Origin: Ohtaekwangia sp035628875
GTDB taxonomy: Bacteria > Bacteroidota > Bacteroidia > Cytophagales > Cyclobacteriaceae
Reading direction: 5' to 3'
DNA length: 64,000 bases
Assembly (NCBI GenBank): GCA_035628875.1
Contig: DASPIZ010000091.1
Coordinates: 87,208 to 151,207 of the forward strand
Shown: one piece after another, positions 52,284-63,200 of the stretch
Layout: the number at the start of each line of letters is the position of its first letter
How positions within the stretch are numbered: position 1 is the stretch's first letter
The notes under the pieces: generated by a model
What the model saw: only the letters and a program-made list of their open reading frames with translations
Databases searched by the model: none
Told to the model about the DNA's origin: nothing
Made by a program: the position numbers and the translations under genes

Positions 52284-52465
52284 AGTTTAAGGTCTTGAGT
52301 ATACTAACTGACATTCTGTACAGCAATCAAAGCCATCTCGTATGTCAAAGTTTGCCCAATCTCCTGACAGGGATTTTGATAGAAATGCCTCATTTTTTTT
52401 CATGTCCGGAAAATTAGCTTGAACCGATTAGTTTCCTTGAATTCGCTATTTCTTAATTGAACTTT

Positions 52466-52477
52466 GCTAACGTTAGC
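52466..52477. repeat. GCTAACGTTAGC palindrome at VOC gene stop
   Basis: A perfect 12-bp palindrome overlapping the stop codon of the VOC gene. Its two halves are the outer cores of the cassette junctions at 4-9 kb (GCTAAC and GTTAGC) placed back to back. Could be coincidental. The remaining 52284-52465 spacer shows nothing recognisable. Confidence 0.4.
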
Positions 52478-52862
52478 CATCATATTTGTGGAATTCAGTT
52501 ATAGTCAAATAGTATCCATCCGGATCCCGGATTGAAAATTCTAATTTTGTTGAGTTTGGATTTAATTGAATGTCTTCCTCAACGTTACCTCCGATCTTTT
52601 CAACATTCTGACGTATTGTGTTTATGTTTTCGGTTCTGAAATAGAGGATTAACCCGTTTCCAGGAGCGATACCCGGATTCAACATTGTTGGGTGTCCGTG
52701 TTCGCCCCATTTATGCAGGCAAAGTAGAACTTCATTAGTTTCAGAAACCAGGATATCAAATTCTTTTCCGCCATGCATACTACTGCATCCAAATACAGAT
52801 TGATACCATGTAGAACTGGCTTCAACATCTCTTACAGCTATGATTGGGTCAATTTTTGTCAT
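52473..52862 (-). CDS. VOC (glyoxalase/bleomycin resistance) family protein
   Basis: 129-aa two-module betaalphabetabetabeta protein: IDPIIAVRDVEASSTWYQSVFG at the start, ILYFRTENINTIRQNVEKIGG in the second module and KLEFSIRDPDGYYLTITEFH at the end with the family metal-ligand Glu. Members include glyoxalases, dioxygenases and antibiotic-binding proteins; no specific substrate is indicated. It is the last gene of a minus-strand run, 17 bp after the metallopeptidase gene. Confidence 0.88.
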   Translation of the reverse strand: MTKIDPIIAVRDVEASSTWYQSVFGCSSMHGGKEFDILVSETNEVLLCLHKWGEHGHPTMLNPGIAPGNGLILYFRTENINTIRQNVEKIGGNVEEDIQLNPNSTKLEFSIRDPDGYYLTITEFHKYDG

Positions 52863-52879
52863 GCCGGTGGGAGTAGTTG

Positions 52880-53935
52880 TTATGTATTTATTTTATTCTC
52901 AAATTCCTGGATTAATTTATCAAGTTCATCTCCAAATACAGCTCTTGCGTTTTCATAAGTTTGATTCATAAGAAACTCAATGAATTTATCCCTGCCGAAT
53001 TGATGAATCAACGCCTCAACAAATAGTCCGGATAACGGGTATAATATTTCGTCGTCATGCTTATGGCCGTTTTTCCAATAGTCCATGATTGAAATCTGTT
53101 TATTATTTATTTCAATCCACCTTTTGATCTGCTTCAATCGGTCTCGCTGAGATCGGTCGAAACATACGGCTGTCCCTTCGTTTATAAACCTCGTTTTAAC
53201 AGAGGTATTGACGGAATGTGAAATAACATGTGTCATTTCATGTCCTATGGTTTGTTCATGGAATGTATGAACTAAATAAAGATGTGGTTTTGAAAATCCT
53301 AAATCCGATCGTAATATTCTCTTTGCATCGTCTTTGGAATCCCATACATAAAAATCGATTTTTTTTGGTAAAGAACTTCTAAAGAAATCGTTTATTTCTC
53401 TATATGCCCGTTCTCTTACTGAGGTATATTTTTTAATTTCCACATCATCCATACGCTGAAAGTGAAATCGGAAATTTTCCGTTTCAACCGTTTTCCAACG
53501 CTTATAAAATTCATCATATCCAAAAAGCAATAGCTTTTCGTATGCATCATTAGTAGCATTTTTTGTCGCGTTTAAATGGATACACGCATTCAGTGATCTC
53601 TCTGCGTCTTCATACCTTTGCAACATAAAATAACAGGTTCCAAGATACCCAAGTGCCCACGCTTTACGCCATGAATTAAAGTTATCATTTTTTACTGTTG
53701 ATTCCAGATAAGGAACGGCATCGTCGTAATTTTCTTGGTCTGCGAATGTACGCCCTATTATGAGATTCAAATCAATATTGTTTGGTTCATGCTCAAGTCG
53801 CGGTTTCACTTTTTCTATAACGGATTTGAAATCGCGCGAATTATATAGCTTCCATAAATCATCGTAGGTGGTATTTTGTGCCAAGGCACTTAAACTTGAG
53901 AGGGTGAAAAACGTCATAAGAATTCTCGTGAACAT
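52880..53935 (-). CDS. Secreted TPR-metallopeptidase (gluzincin type)
   Basis: 351-aa protein with signal peptide (ILMTFFTLSSLSALAQ). N-terminal TPR-like repeats (YNSRDFKSVIEKVKPRLEHEPN, ENYDDAVPYLESTVKND, QRYEDAERSLNACIHL) precede a zinc peptidase domain with HEMTHVISHSVN (HExxH, two zinc ligands) and the downstream Glu in FINEGTAVCFD. The peptidase-MA/gluzincin arrangement suggests a periplasmic protease. Substrate unknown. Confidence 0.82.
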   Translation of the reverse strand: MFTRILMTFFTLSSLSALAQNTTYDDLWKLYNSRDFKSVIEKVKPRLEHEPNNIDLNLIIGRTFADQENYDDAVPYLESTVKNDNFNSWRKAWALGYLGTCYFMLQRYEDAERSLNACIHLNATKNATNDAYEKLLLFGYDEFYKRWKTVETENFRFHFQRMDDVEIKKYTSVRERAYREINDFFRSSLPKKIDFYVWDSKDDAKRILRSDLGFSKPHLYLVHTFHEQTIGHEMTHVISHSVNTSVKTRFINEGTAVCFDRSQRDRLKQIKRWIEINNKQISIMDYWKNGHKHDDEILYPLSGLFVEALIHQFGRDKFIEFLMNQTYENARAVFGDELDKLIQEFENKINT

Positions 53936-54116
53936 GAATTGTTTAGTTGATTACAAGGTGCATTATACAGATAAACTTATTTGTAGGTAGGTAGCATCTA
54001 TTGTTAGTCCGTGGTTCCAACCTGGTTGGCAAATTGAATTATCTTTTGAACTTGCCTTAATGTCTGGTCTCTGGTTACGCATTTATGCGTGGCTTTGATT
54101 TGCGATCAGTCAACGA

Positions 54117-54555
54117 TTATTTTCCGTTTTCAATTTTGAAGCTGAACAAAGCTGAGGTGTCTACGTTTTTTTTCTTCAGTTTTCCTGGCGTCCACTCGGT
54201 AAATGAATAGAATACTTTTTCAATGGCCGTCCAGTTCGGATGATTTTGTTTTGTTATCCATTTTGCATTGAACCATTTGACCTTTGCAATTGATTATCAG
54301 GCCAATCATCCCCTTATCATTGTAAGCCGGATGTTCTTTCAAGAACGGAATTTCGGTATTAAGCTTTTCATTCATTAGCGCTTCCGTCAGGGAGCATTGG
54401 GCAGGTGCCTGCCCTTTTAAACCCGGGATTAATACGTACACATCCTGATTACAAAGCCCGGATATTGGCTCCTTGATTTCCATTTTTGCCACAAACTGTG
54501 CTGAAGCCGCGTAAGATGTTGTTAGTGTAAATAAAATTAGGAGTAGTTTTTTCAT
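54117..54555 (-). pseudogene. Secreted small protein with C-terminal frameshift
   Basis: The first frame begins MKKLLLILFTLTTSYAASAQ and runs through NQDVYVLIPGLKGQAPAQC and GLIINCKGQMVQCKMDNKTK, stopping at 54220. In the next frame, from about 54250, it continues HPNWTAIEKVFYSFTEWTPGKLKKKNVD then TSALFSFKIENGK to 54117. The second part completes a domain of the TonB_C-like type common in Bacteroidetes. The A-rich ACAAAACAAAA at the junction is a likely indel or sequencing-error site. Confidence 0.7.
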
Positions 54556-54623
54556 GATCTGGTTTTTTAGCGAGTTGGGTAATGGCAATCGCAGTGTCTA
54601 GGCAATAATGACGTAGACTCCTG

Positions 54624-55355
54624 TTATGGACCATCTCTTCTCAGCCTATATTTCTTGTCTAAGCGAAGCCTGAGCTCTGTAGAATCAATATAGTCAATCT
54701 CGACGGTCATATGGGCATCCCCATTGTTGTTAGAATATCGAATTGATTCAAGGAGTATTACGTCATGTCCAAAGCTTGCTATGCGATAAGTCCCTTTTTC
54801 TCGATAAAATTCTGTTTGAATGTCAAATGAATCCTTAGTAAACCTGAACGTTGGGTTCACCATGACCTTGCCAGTTTCTGTATGCTGTAAAAACGAACCA
54901 AGGATACTATCAGCAGGGTCATGCCAGGAGCCTAATAAGAGTGGTGTTAAGTTGGATTCGGTTGTTTCGTTCATTTTGATAGCTTTATAACGGTATTGCT
55001 TATTCACCGTTTGAAAACGGTTATCCTTGTATGAAGAAAAACTCAAAATGTCATCGCGGTAAGATCTTAGCGTTATTTCACCATCTTCAATGTGGTTCGT
55101 GAACCTCAGTTTCGTATGAAAGAGGTCGTTCTTGATGGACCAATATCCAACTTGGGAATGACTGGTGTCCTGATCATCTTTAAACACCAGAAGGTACACA
55201 CTGTCTTTGAAGAAATGAGTTTGATAAACGGATGTATCGTGAGCAGATATGTGCCATTCAAAAGAATTGCCTTGTAATACTTTTTTAAGCCCGTTTTTAT
55301 CAAGACCTGAACAGCAGCTCAAAGTAATAGATGTGAATAAAATAAGGTTCTTCAT
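54624..55355 (-). CDS. Hypothetical lipoprotein (243 aa)
   Basis: 243-aa lipoprotein, signal MKNLILFTSITLSCC, chosen start ATG 55355. The mature part is beta-rich and lipocalin-like in style (FEWHISAHDTSVYQTHFFKDS, VGYWSIKNDLFHTKLRF, HMTVEIDYIDSTELRLRLDKKY), similar to small Bacteroidetes lipoproteins of unknown function. It lies 16 bp downstream of the SRPBCC membrane protein gene and is probably cotranscribed with it. Confidence 0.65.
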   Translation of the reverse strand: MKNLILFTSITLSCCSGLDKNGLKKVLQGNSFEWHISAHDTSVYQTHFFKDSVYLLVFKDDQDTSHSQVGYWSIKNDLFHTKLRFTNHIEDGEITLRSYRDDILSFSSYKDNRFQTVNKQYRYKAIKMNETTESNLTPLLLGSWHDPADSILGSFLQHTETGKVMVNPTFRFTKDSFDIQTEFYREKGTYRIASFGHDVILLESIRYSNNNGDAHMTVEIDYIDSTELRLRLDKKYRLRRDGP

Positions 55356-55371
55356 AGCATGCTGAATCATG

Positions 55372-56268
55372 TTATTCACCGAATTTATTCATTAAATCCT
55401 TCTCTAAGTTACTGAATACATACTCGTGTTCTTGTTCAATTCCGATTTTTTCCAGCGGTTCCCAGTAGAATCTAGGGTATAGTTCCGAGGTATAAGTCGT
55501 TATTCGTGTCATTTTTGTTCCTCCATCATCGATCGTGTCAAAGAGGTAGATGGCTTCTTTAAAACCAAGCCATTTCCTTCCTGTTAGCTGGTAGTCAATG
55601 ACGTCCATTTTTAGAATTTTTCCTTTTTCGAGCTCAGTTATCCTTTCAACAATTTGCCCGCCTTCAAAATAACAGGTTCTTATTCCGCCAACTTTTTCCT
55701 CTCCAAGAATACACTTTTGTGGGATTGGCAAGTCAAGTTTCATCAAGAAAGGTTTTTCAGCATCAAGCGTATCAACAGATTTTATTGCTTCATAAACCTG
55801 AATGGCTGAGTATGGAAGTATTATTTGTGATTTAACCTCGATTACAAATTGGTCATTTTTTGTGAGTTCTGTTTCAATAAATCCAAAAACGAGGAAGAGG
55901 CAAAAAGGTAGAATTGTGCTTTTTATTAAATTGTCTTGCTTGTTGGGTTTTTTGTACTTTTTGAGCAAGTAATTTACAAATACGCCGAGAGCAATCGCAA
56001 CTAATATTAACGGCATAGCCATCAAAATACAGACCATTCCTTCCAGGCCACCGCCCAGAAGCAAAGCAAAGAAAACGAAGAGTGAAATTGTAAGGCCCCA
56101 TAAGCTCATTGTTTTGACTGTCGACTTACCTAAGATGTAGCCTAATGCGAATGGTAGGAAAACAAAAAACGACAATCCATATCCAATCAATTCATAGTGA
56201 AGCAACATGAAGCCTATAGATAAAAAGGCGAGACTGATTATTATTGATAGTATAAATTCTTTTTTCAT
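55372..56268 (-). CDS. Membrane protein with SRPBCC (polyketide cyclase-like) domain
   Basis: 298-aa protein. Four or five transmembrane helices occupy the first ~130 residues (ILSIIISLAFLSIGFMLLHY, GYGLSFFVFLPFALGYILG, LTISLFVFFALLLGGG, ILMAMPLILVAIALGVFVNY). A C-terminal START/SRPBCC-like domain follows: SQIILPYSAIQVYEAIKSVD, CYFEGGQIVERITELEKGK and GGTKMTRITTYTSELYPRFYW. Domain order suggests ligand binding at the membrane; function unknown. Confidence 0.75.
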   Translation of the reverse strand: MKKEFILSIIISLAFLSIGFMLLHYELIGYGLSFFVFLPFALGYILGKSTVKTMSLWGLTISLFVFFALLLGGGLEGMVCILMAMPLILVAIALGVFVNYLLKKYKKPNKQDNLIKSTILPFCLFLVFGFIETELTKNDQFVIEVKSQIILPYSAIQVYEAIKSVDTLDAEKPFLMKLDLPIPQKCILGEEKVGGIRTCYFEGGQIVERITELEKGKILKMDVIDYQLTGRKWLGFKEAIYLFDTIDDGGTKMTRITTYTSELYPRFYWEPLEKIGIEQEHEYVFSNLEKDLMNKFGE

Positions 56269-56442
56269 TCACACCGGTCTAAGACTTGTTCGTTTTATAA
56301 TTAGTTTTTTTAACGGACACAAATTCCTCTCGCACGCTGCTTTAATTTATTGATATTTTATAATGCGAATGTCAGCCATTTTTATTTTCTTGTTGATGAT
56401 TTCTTATCGTTGAAAAGCAACATAGGACAAAACTATGTCGTA

Positions 56443-56880
56443 TCACATCGCTTTTAGTACTTTGTCTGTCCACGTTAAATCTCCTTCTGATATGATTATT
56501 GTCCTGAAGTTAAATCTTTCCCCTTCGATTTTAAGTCCCGGTGAATCATCCACGTGAATGTCAATACCAAAGGCTGGAGGAAATTTTGAGCACCTTGTTT
56601 TATTTTCCTTGAGTTCTCTGTCATGACACTGTTGGTTAATTATTCGGTCGACGGGTATTCCGTAAGAACGAAACGTAAGATTCGCCTTGAATGTCGGGCG
56701 CAATGAGGTAGTATAGATATAAATGCTGTGGCCTCTGGATCTTAATTCTTTGAATAACCCAATTGTTCCTTTTCTTATTTTTTCAATTCCGGTTAATTTT
56801 TGAATTAGATTTTGCTGCTCAGTGTCAAACTGTTTTGTGCCCGGAATTAAGGTGTCGTCTAAATCAAACGATATTATCAT
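56443..56880 (-). CDS. HAD-family hydrolase
   Basis: 145-aa compact HAD phosphatase: motif I SFDLDDTLIPG with nucleophile Asp and acid Asp, motif II YIYTTSLRP, and an acidic motif IV VDDSPGLK near the C-terminus. The short length indicates a minimal cap. Substrate unknown. First gene of the minus-strand group at 52.4-56.9 kb, with a 174-bp gap before the next gene. Confidence 0.85.
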   Translation of the reverse strand: MIISFDLDDTLIPGTKQFDTEQQNLIQKLTGIEKIRKGTIGLFKELRSRGHSIYIYTTSLRPTFKANLTFRSYGIPVDRIINQQCHDRELKENKTRCSKFPPAFGIDIHVDDSPGLKIEGERFNFRTIIISEGDLTWTDKVLKAM

Positions 56881-57068
56881 AGTCTATTTGCTCACATGCC
56901 ACTGTAGGCTAATAATCAAATATACACATTGCTGTATTTAATATTGATATCCGGAATTCAACAGACTGATTTCATAATTGATTAAATTAGGTGAGAAAAG
57001 AGATTTCCCCCGAAAACCTTAAAATTCTCCCTAACCTTTTGTAACTTAACACCGTTAATTTATTTGCC

Positions 57069-57695
57069 ATGACCATTGCAACACGAAAAGAGCGTCAGAA
57101 AGAGGAGTTGAGGGCTAAAATCCTGCAACATGCCAGGGAATTGTTCATTGAACGCGGCTACGAAGAAACATCTATCCGGAATATCGCGGAGCGAATCGAG
57201 TATTCGCCAACCACCATATACCTGTATTTTAAAGACAAGGACGATATTTTTTTCGCACTCCACCAGGAAGGCTTCGCTTTACTGAATCAGTATTTCAGGT
57301 CACTGGCCAATGTGGAAGATCCCTTTGAACGTCTCAAGGCAATTTCAAAGGCTTATGTTCGTTTTGCGCTGGAAAACAGAGAGTTCTACGACCTGATGTT
57401 CATTAGTGATAAGCCGATGAACGCACTCTGTAAAGAAGATGATAAAGAATGGGATGAGGGCCAGAAATCATTCGGCGCGCTGGTACAAACGGTGACAGAA
57501 TGTATTGATAAAGGCTACTTCAAAGGCATGGATCCCGAAACACTTTCTTTCACCTTATGGGCTATGGTGCATGGCGTAGCGTCGCTGGAAATTTGTGGAC
57601 GTTGTAGTGTGCTTACAGAAGAAAAACAAACCGGTCTCGCTGAAAGATCAACGAAGGTTGTTATCGACATGCTGGAGCGTATGCATCCGAAATAG
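57069..57695 (+). CDS. TetR/AcrR family transcriptional regulator
   Basis: 208-aa regulator with an N-terminal TetR helix-turn-helix (RKERQKEELRAKILQHARELF, ERGYEETSIRNIAERIEYSP, TTIYLYFKDKDDIFFALHQEG) and a helical ligand-binding domain with Cys residues. It lies 52 bp upstream of a tripartite efflux operon in the same orientation and is very likely its repressor. Confidence 0.93.
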   Translation: MTIATRKERQKEELRAKILQHARELFIERGYEETSIRNIAERIEYSPTTIYLYFKDKDDIFFALHQEGFALLNQYFRSLANVEDPFERLKAISKAYVRFALENREFYDLMFISDKPMNALCKEDDKEWDEGQKSFGALVQTVTECIDKGYFKGMDPETLSFTLWAMVHGVASLEICGRCSVLTEEKQTGLAERSTKVVIDMLERMHPK

Positions 57696-57747
57696 CATAA
57701 AATAAAAAATTTTGCTTTTCGACTTAACAGTGTAAACTAAAAGATCA

Positions 57748-59112
57748 ATGAAAACAAAACCTCCTGAAAACCACCTCATCGGCTGCATTTTTGTCGCCGT
57801 GATCCTGCTCTCGCAAACGCTAAAAGCACAAACGCCTTTGGTAAACTATGTCGCCGAAGGATTGGAAAGCAACATCATCCTGCAACAGAAAAAGATATCG
57901 CTGCAACAGGCAAAGCAATCATTGCAGATCGCCAAAAGCTATTTTCTTCCTTCGATCAATGTGCTGGCCGACTATACTTCTGGACAAGGCGGAAGAAGCA
58001 TCGGCATTCCAGTCGGAGACTTGCTTAATCCAGTCTACACTTCTTTAAATCAATTGACGGAAACAAATTCATTTCCACAAATTGAAAATGTTAGTCAAGA
58101 TTTCTTCCCCAATAATTTTTATGATGCAAAGGTCAGGGCGTCAGTTCCGATCATTAATACAGACCTGCATGTAAACCGGTCAATACAACAACAAAAGATT
58201 GTACTTCAAGAGTATGAGGTCACGGCCTATAAAAGGCAATTGGTGCTGGAAATAAAAACCGCGTACTATAACTATCTCTCCGCACTGGAAGCCATCAAGA
58301 TATACGAGAGTGCGCTTGAACTCATGCGAAGAAATGTAGCGCTGAATGAATCGCTACTGAAGAATGGAAAAAGTCTTCCTGCCAATTACCTCCGCTCCAA
58401 AAGTGAACTCGAACGCGTTAAAGCTGACCTTAACAATGCGACAAACCAATCGCTGAACGCGAAAAAATATTTTAACTTTTTATTGAACAAGGACCTCGAC
58501 ACAGCAATTGAAATTCATAATTCTTTTGATGAGGTTGGTCCTGTAACCGATCCGATCACGGTTGAACAACGCGAAGAGCTATACATGTTGAAAACCGCAC
58601 AGGAAATCAATGCTTCATCGCTTCAATTGTACAAACTCTCACGGCTACCGAAAGTAAACGGATTCATTGATCTTGGTACACAGGCTTCTGACTGGCAGTT
58701 TAACAACGATTCAAGGTATTACCTCGTTGGCATCCAGTTGTCACTTCCAATCTTCCAGGGTTTCCGCAACAATACACTGATCAGACAAACTAAACTGGAT
58801 GTCGAAAAGGCAAGACTTGACGTGAAAAACACAGAAGCGCAACTTCAGGTAGCCGCCGATATAGCACAACACAATCTGCAAACCGCCAGACAAAACTACG
58901 CCGCAGCGGAAGAACAGTTAACGGCGGCGAAAAGTTACTATCACCTTATCGATCGCGGTTACAAAGAAGGTGTTAATTCACTCATTGAATTTATCGATGC
59001 CAGAAATCAGCTTACCTCGTCGGAGTTGCAATTGAATTTGCGACAGTTTGAAATGCTGGTCGCGGCAGCACATGTAGAACGCGAAACATCCTCGTATATC
59101 CTTAATCACTAA
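57748..59112 (+). CDS. TolC-family outer membrane efflux protein
   Basis: 454-aa outer-membrane factor with signal peptide (HLIGCIFVAVILLSQTLKAQ) and two homologous repeats of long coiled helices plus barrel strands: GLESNIILQQKKISLQQAKQ, VLEIKTAYYNYLSALEAIKIYE in the first; LQVAADIAQHNLQTARQNYAAA, RGYKEGVNSLIEFIDARNQL in the second. It supplies the exit duct of the RND pump encoded downstream. The next gene starts 11 bp later. Confidence 0.93.
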   Translation: MKTKPPENHLIGCIFVAVILLSQTLKAQTPLVNYVAEGLESNIILQQKKISLQQAKQSLQIAKSYFLPSINVLADYTSGQGGRSIGIPVGDLLNPVYTSLNQLTETNSFPQIENVSQDFFPNNFYDAKVRASVPIINTDLHVNRSIQQQKIVLQEYEVTAYKRQLVLEIKTAYYNYLSALEAIKIYESALELMRRNVALNESLLKNGKSLPANYLRSKSELERVKADLNNATNQSLNAKKYFNFLLNKDLDTAIEIHNSFDEVGPVTDPITVEQREELYMLKTAQEINASSLQLYKLSRLPKVNGFIDLGTQASDWQFNNDSRYYLVGIQLSLPIFQGFRNNTLIRQTKLDVEKARLDVKNTEAQLQVAADIAQHNLQTARQNYAAAEEQLTAAKSYYHLIDRGYKEGVNSLIEFIDARNQLTSSELQLNLRQFEMLVAAAHVERETSSYILNH

Positions 59113-59123
59113 TACCCTCCAAT

Positions 59124-60191
59124 ATGAAATCCATCATCACTAAAATTTTTGCTGCCATTACACTAACAGCAGGCTTAATTGTCATCGTTATTTCCTGTAC
59201 GCAAAGTAAAGGAGAAGGAACACCGATACCGAAAACCTCAGACGCGATTCCGGTTAAAGTGATCACCGTTGAGAAGTCGACGGCACAGCCGGTGATCGTC
59301 ACCTCCGGCCAGATTACAACCGATGATGAAACAACACTTGCCTTTAAAGTAGGTGGTGTGGTACATGCTGTACACGTTAAAGAAGGTGAGAAGATCAGGA
59401 AAGGTCAATTGCTTGCAACGCTTGATCTAACCGAAATAAATGCGCTGGTATCGCAGGCAACATTAGTTTTGGAAAAGGCGGATCGCGACCTGAACCGTAC
59501 CAGGAATTTGTACCAGGACAGCGTGGCTACATTAGAACAACTTCAAAATGCAGAGACTGCATTTGCCCTGGCGCAGGAACAACTACATGCGGCAAACTTT
59601 AACAGGAGCTTTGCCGAGATCAAAGCACCAACAAATGGTTATGTATTAAGAAAGTTTGTCAATTCCGGACAAGTAGTTGGAATAGGGGACCCCGTTGTTC
59701 GAACCAACGGTGCGGGTAATGGAAAATGGATTTTGAAATCTGGCGTGAGCGATAAACAATGGTCTGTGATCCGAGTCAATGATAAAGTGAACGTAAAGGT
59801 GGATGCGTTTCCGGATCAATCTTTTGAGGGCATTGTAGTTCGGAAATCTGAAACGGCTGATCCTGCAACGGGAGCCTTCACGGTGGAAGTTGCAGTAAAG
59901 AATAATAATGTACGATTCGCTTCGGGTATGTTCGCTTCCGCGGAAATAAATTCAGGAAATCCCGTTGCTTCATGGAATGTTCCGTACGAAGCCGTATTAG
60001 ATGCCAATGGGAACGAAGGGTTTGTTTTTGTGACCAATGACAACAAGAAAGCGATCCAGGTGCCGGTAACTATTGTGTCATTCAATAACAAGCACATCAG
60101 CATCAGCGATGGTTTGGAAGACGCGAAAGCAGTGATCGTTTCTGGCAGCGCATACCTCACAGACAATTCACCAATCAGTATTGTAAAATAG
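59124..60191 (+). CDS. RND efflux periplasmic adaptor (HlyD/MFP), lipoprotein
   Basis: 355-aa adaptor. The N-terminus has a lipobox (LIVIVISC), then biotinyl-lipoyl half-motifs (FKVGGVVHAVHVKEGEKIRKG and FAEIKAPTNGYVLRKFVNSG) enclosing a helical hairpin, a beta-barrel domain and the membrane-proximal domain. It links the TolC-like protein to the inner-membrane pump. Middle gene of the efflux operon. Confidence 0.94.
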   Translation: MKSIITKIFAAITLTAGLIVIVISCTQSKGEGTPIPKTSDAIPVKVITVEKSTAQPVIVTSGQITTDDETTLAFKVGGVVHAVHVKEGEKIRKGQLLATLDLTEINALVSQATLVLEKADRDLNRTRNLYQDSVATLEQLQNAETAFALAQEQLHAANFNRSFAEIKAPTNGYVLRKFVNSGQVVGIGDPVVRTNGAGNGKWILKSGVSDKQWSVIRVNDKVNVKVDAFPDQSFEGIVVRKSETADPATGAFTVEVAVKNNNVRFASGMFASAEINSGNPVASWNVPYEAVLDANGNEGFVFVTNDNKKAIQVPVTIVSFNNKHISISDGLEDAKAVIVSGSAYLTDNSPISIVK

Positions 60192-60259
60192 CGATCAATT
60201 TAGTTCGAGGAAACCAATCATATCAACGACGCTCTAAAGCGTTTCGAAACCTTATCCCT

Positions 60260-63200
60260 ATGAAAATTTCTGAATATTCCGTTAAGAACTATCAGTTCAC
60301 GCTCATCATGTTTCTGATGGCCATCGCGCTGGGTGTAACTACACTATTCAATATGCCGAGAAGCGAAGATCCGGAAATAACGGCTCCGCAATACGCCATC
60401 GTTGTTGTGTACCCAGGTACAAATCCCAAAGACATGGAGGAACTGGTTGTTGATCCGGTTGAAGAAAAGCTACATGAACTGGACGACATGAAACGGATCA
60501 AAACACAAATCAACGATGGACTTGCTGTCTTTACTGTAGAGTACAAGTACGAAAGTGATCCGGATGAAAAATACCAGGAGTTGGTGCGCGAAGTAAACAG
60601 CCTGCGTGCTCAACTCCCACAGGATATTTACAGCATTGAGATCAACAAGTTCCAACCATCGGATGTAAATATTTTGCAGATTGCGCTGATCTCCGAAAAT
60701 GCTTCAAGACCGAAGTTGAAGTTTTACGCCGAAGCCCTGAAAGACGAGCTTGAAAAAATTCCCGCATTAAAGAATGTTGAGATCCAAGGATTACCAGAGC
60801 AGATCGTTCGCATTGAATTACGTCTTGAAAAAATTGCGCAGATGCATATTCCACTACAGGCCATCATGGGAAGTTTAAAAAGCGAGATGGCAAACATACC
60901 CGGTGGCAGTGTAATGGCCGGATCAAAATCATTCAGTATAAAGACAAGCGGAAACTATACGTCCATTGATGAAATCCGCAATACCATTGTGTATGCTTCC
61001 AATGGAAAGAATGTACTGCTTCGCGATGTCGCGGATGCGTACGTAACGTTCGACGAAACAAAACACATTACGCGCCTCAATGGACATCGTGCTGTATATG
61101 TTGTTGCAGCGCAGAAACCCGGGCTCAATATCAGCCAGTCGCAAGAGAAGTATAAACCTGTGTTGGAAAAGTTTGACTCAAAACTTCCGTCAAACATCGA
61201 TATGGTGCATCATTTCGATCAGGCCGATAATGTAAATGGTCGTCTTGCCGGATTGGGAAAAGATTTCCTGATCGCGATACTACTTGTTTCCATAACACTC
61301 CTGCCGTTGGGATTCCGGGCGGCGACTATTGTGATGATTTCCATTCCATTATCGCTGGCGATTGGTCTTGTTTTATTGAATTTAATGGGCATCAGTCTGA
61401 ATCAACTCAGCATCGTAGGATTGGTTGTTGCCCTCGGATTACTTGTCGATGACAGCATCGTGGTAGTAGAAAACATTGAACGCTGGATGCGGGAAGGGCA
61501 CTCCCGGTTCGACGCAACGATAAAGGCTACACGCCAGATAGGATTAGCCGTGGTGGGTTGTACGGTAACCCTCATCATTGCATTTATGCCGCTGGTATTT
61601 TTACCTGAAGGCGCTGGCGATTTTATCCGTGGTTTACCATTGGCTGTGATCATGTCGGTGCTTGCGTCTATGCTGGTATCGCTTACGGTAATTCCGTTTC
61701 TGTCGAGTCGATTATTAAAGAATACTGGTCATGAAAATGGAAATATCTTTTTACGCACATTACAACGCATCATTCATGGTAGTTATTCGAAATGGCTGGA
61801 CAAAGCGTTAAAGCATCCTGTCATTACAACAATTGTCGCTGGCGTTATCTTTTTCGGTTCACTTCAACTTTTTCCTGTAATCGGATTTGCCTTATTTCCA
61901 GCTTCTGAAAAACCGCAGTTTATCATTAATACAATTACGCCACTTCAGACTAACCTTGAATCAACTGATTCTGTCGCGCGCCATGTTGATCATGTTCTCG
62001 CGAAAATACCCGAAATACAATATTATGCGACGAATGTAGGGAAGGGAAATCCGCGGATCTACTACAACGTGATCCAGGAAAATGAGCGCTCGGATTTTGC
62101 ACAGACTTTTGTTCAGCTCCATCCTTCGGTAGATCCTGACCGTAAAATTGAGATCATCAACGAGCTTCGCGATAAATTCAAACATTACGCGGGTGCAAAG
62201 ATCGAGGTGAAAAATTTTGAACAAGGGCCACCCGTTGCCGCGCCCGTAGAGGTAAGGTTATTCGGCGATAACCTGGATACACTACGTGCATTGTCGGCCA
62301 GGGTCGAAACTTTGTTGAAGCAGACACAAGGTACTATTTACGTAAACAATCCGGTGAGTAATCTGAAGAGCGATATGCGTGTAGTCATCAACCAGGATAA
62401 AGCACGGATGTCGGGTATCAATACCGTTGACATCGATCAAACCATCCGGCTTGCAGTTGCAGGTCTTGACCTTGGCAGTTTTTCGGATGTGGAAGGGGAA
62501 GAATATTCCGTTTATCTTACAACACCGAAAGAAGAGCGCGCTACACTGCAATCGTTAAACAATATTTTTGTTAACACATCAGCAGGTGCAGCGGTACCGT
62601 TGGAGCAGATCGCTTCCTTAAAGTTGGAAACATCGCCCCTTCGGATAGATCATTACAATAAGATCCGTATGGTTTCGGTATCGGCATTTGTGCAAAAAGG
62701 ATTTTTTAACGACCAGGTGATTGCTGATGTAGTTCAACAATTGGAAAACTTTCAACTGCCTGAAGGATATTCATTCATGATGGGCGGAGAGGTTGAAGCA
62801 AGTAACGAGTCTTTCGGTGGTCTCGGCGCCATCATTATCGTGACGGTGTTCATGTTTGTAGCTGTGCTTGTGCTGATGTTTAAAACGTTTAAGAGCATGT
62901 TGATTGTACTTAGTGTAATTCCTCTAGGTGTTGTTGGTGCAGTGCTTGCTTTACTCATCACAGGTAATCCACTTTCATTTGTGGCTATCATCGGACTAAT
63001 CGCCCTCGCCGGTGTTGAAGTAAAAAATTCCATTCTCCTCGTAGATTTCACCAATCAATTGCGCAGAGAAGGCAAGACGGTTGACGAAGCGATCCGCGAA
63101 GCCGGTGAAGTACGTTTTCTACCAATTGTATTAACATCGCTTACCGCCATTGGAGGGCTATTGCCCATCGCGATATCGGTAAACCCATTGATTTCACCGC

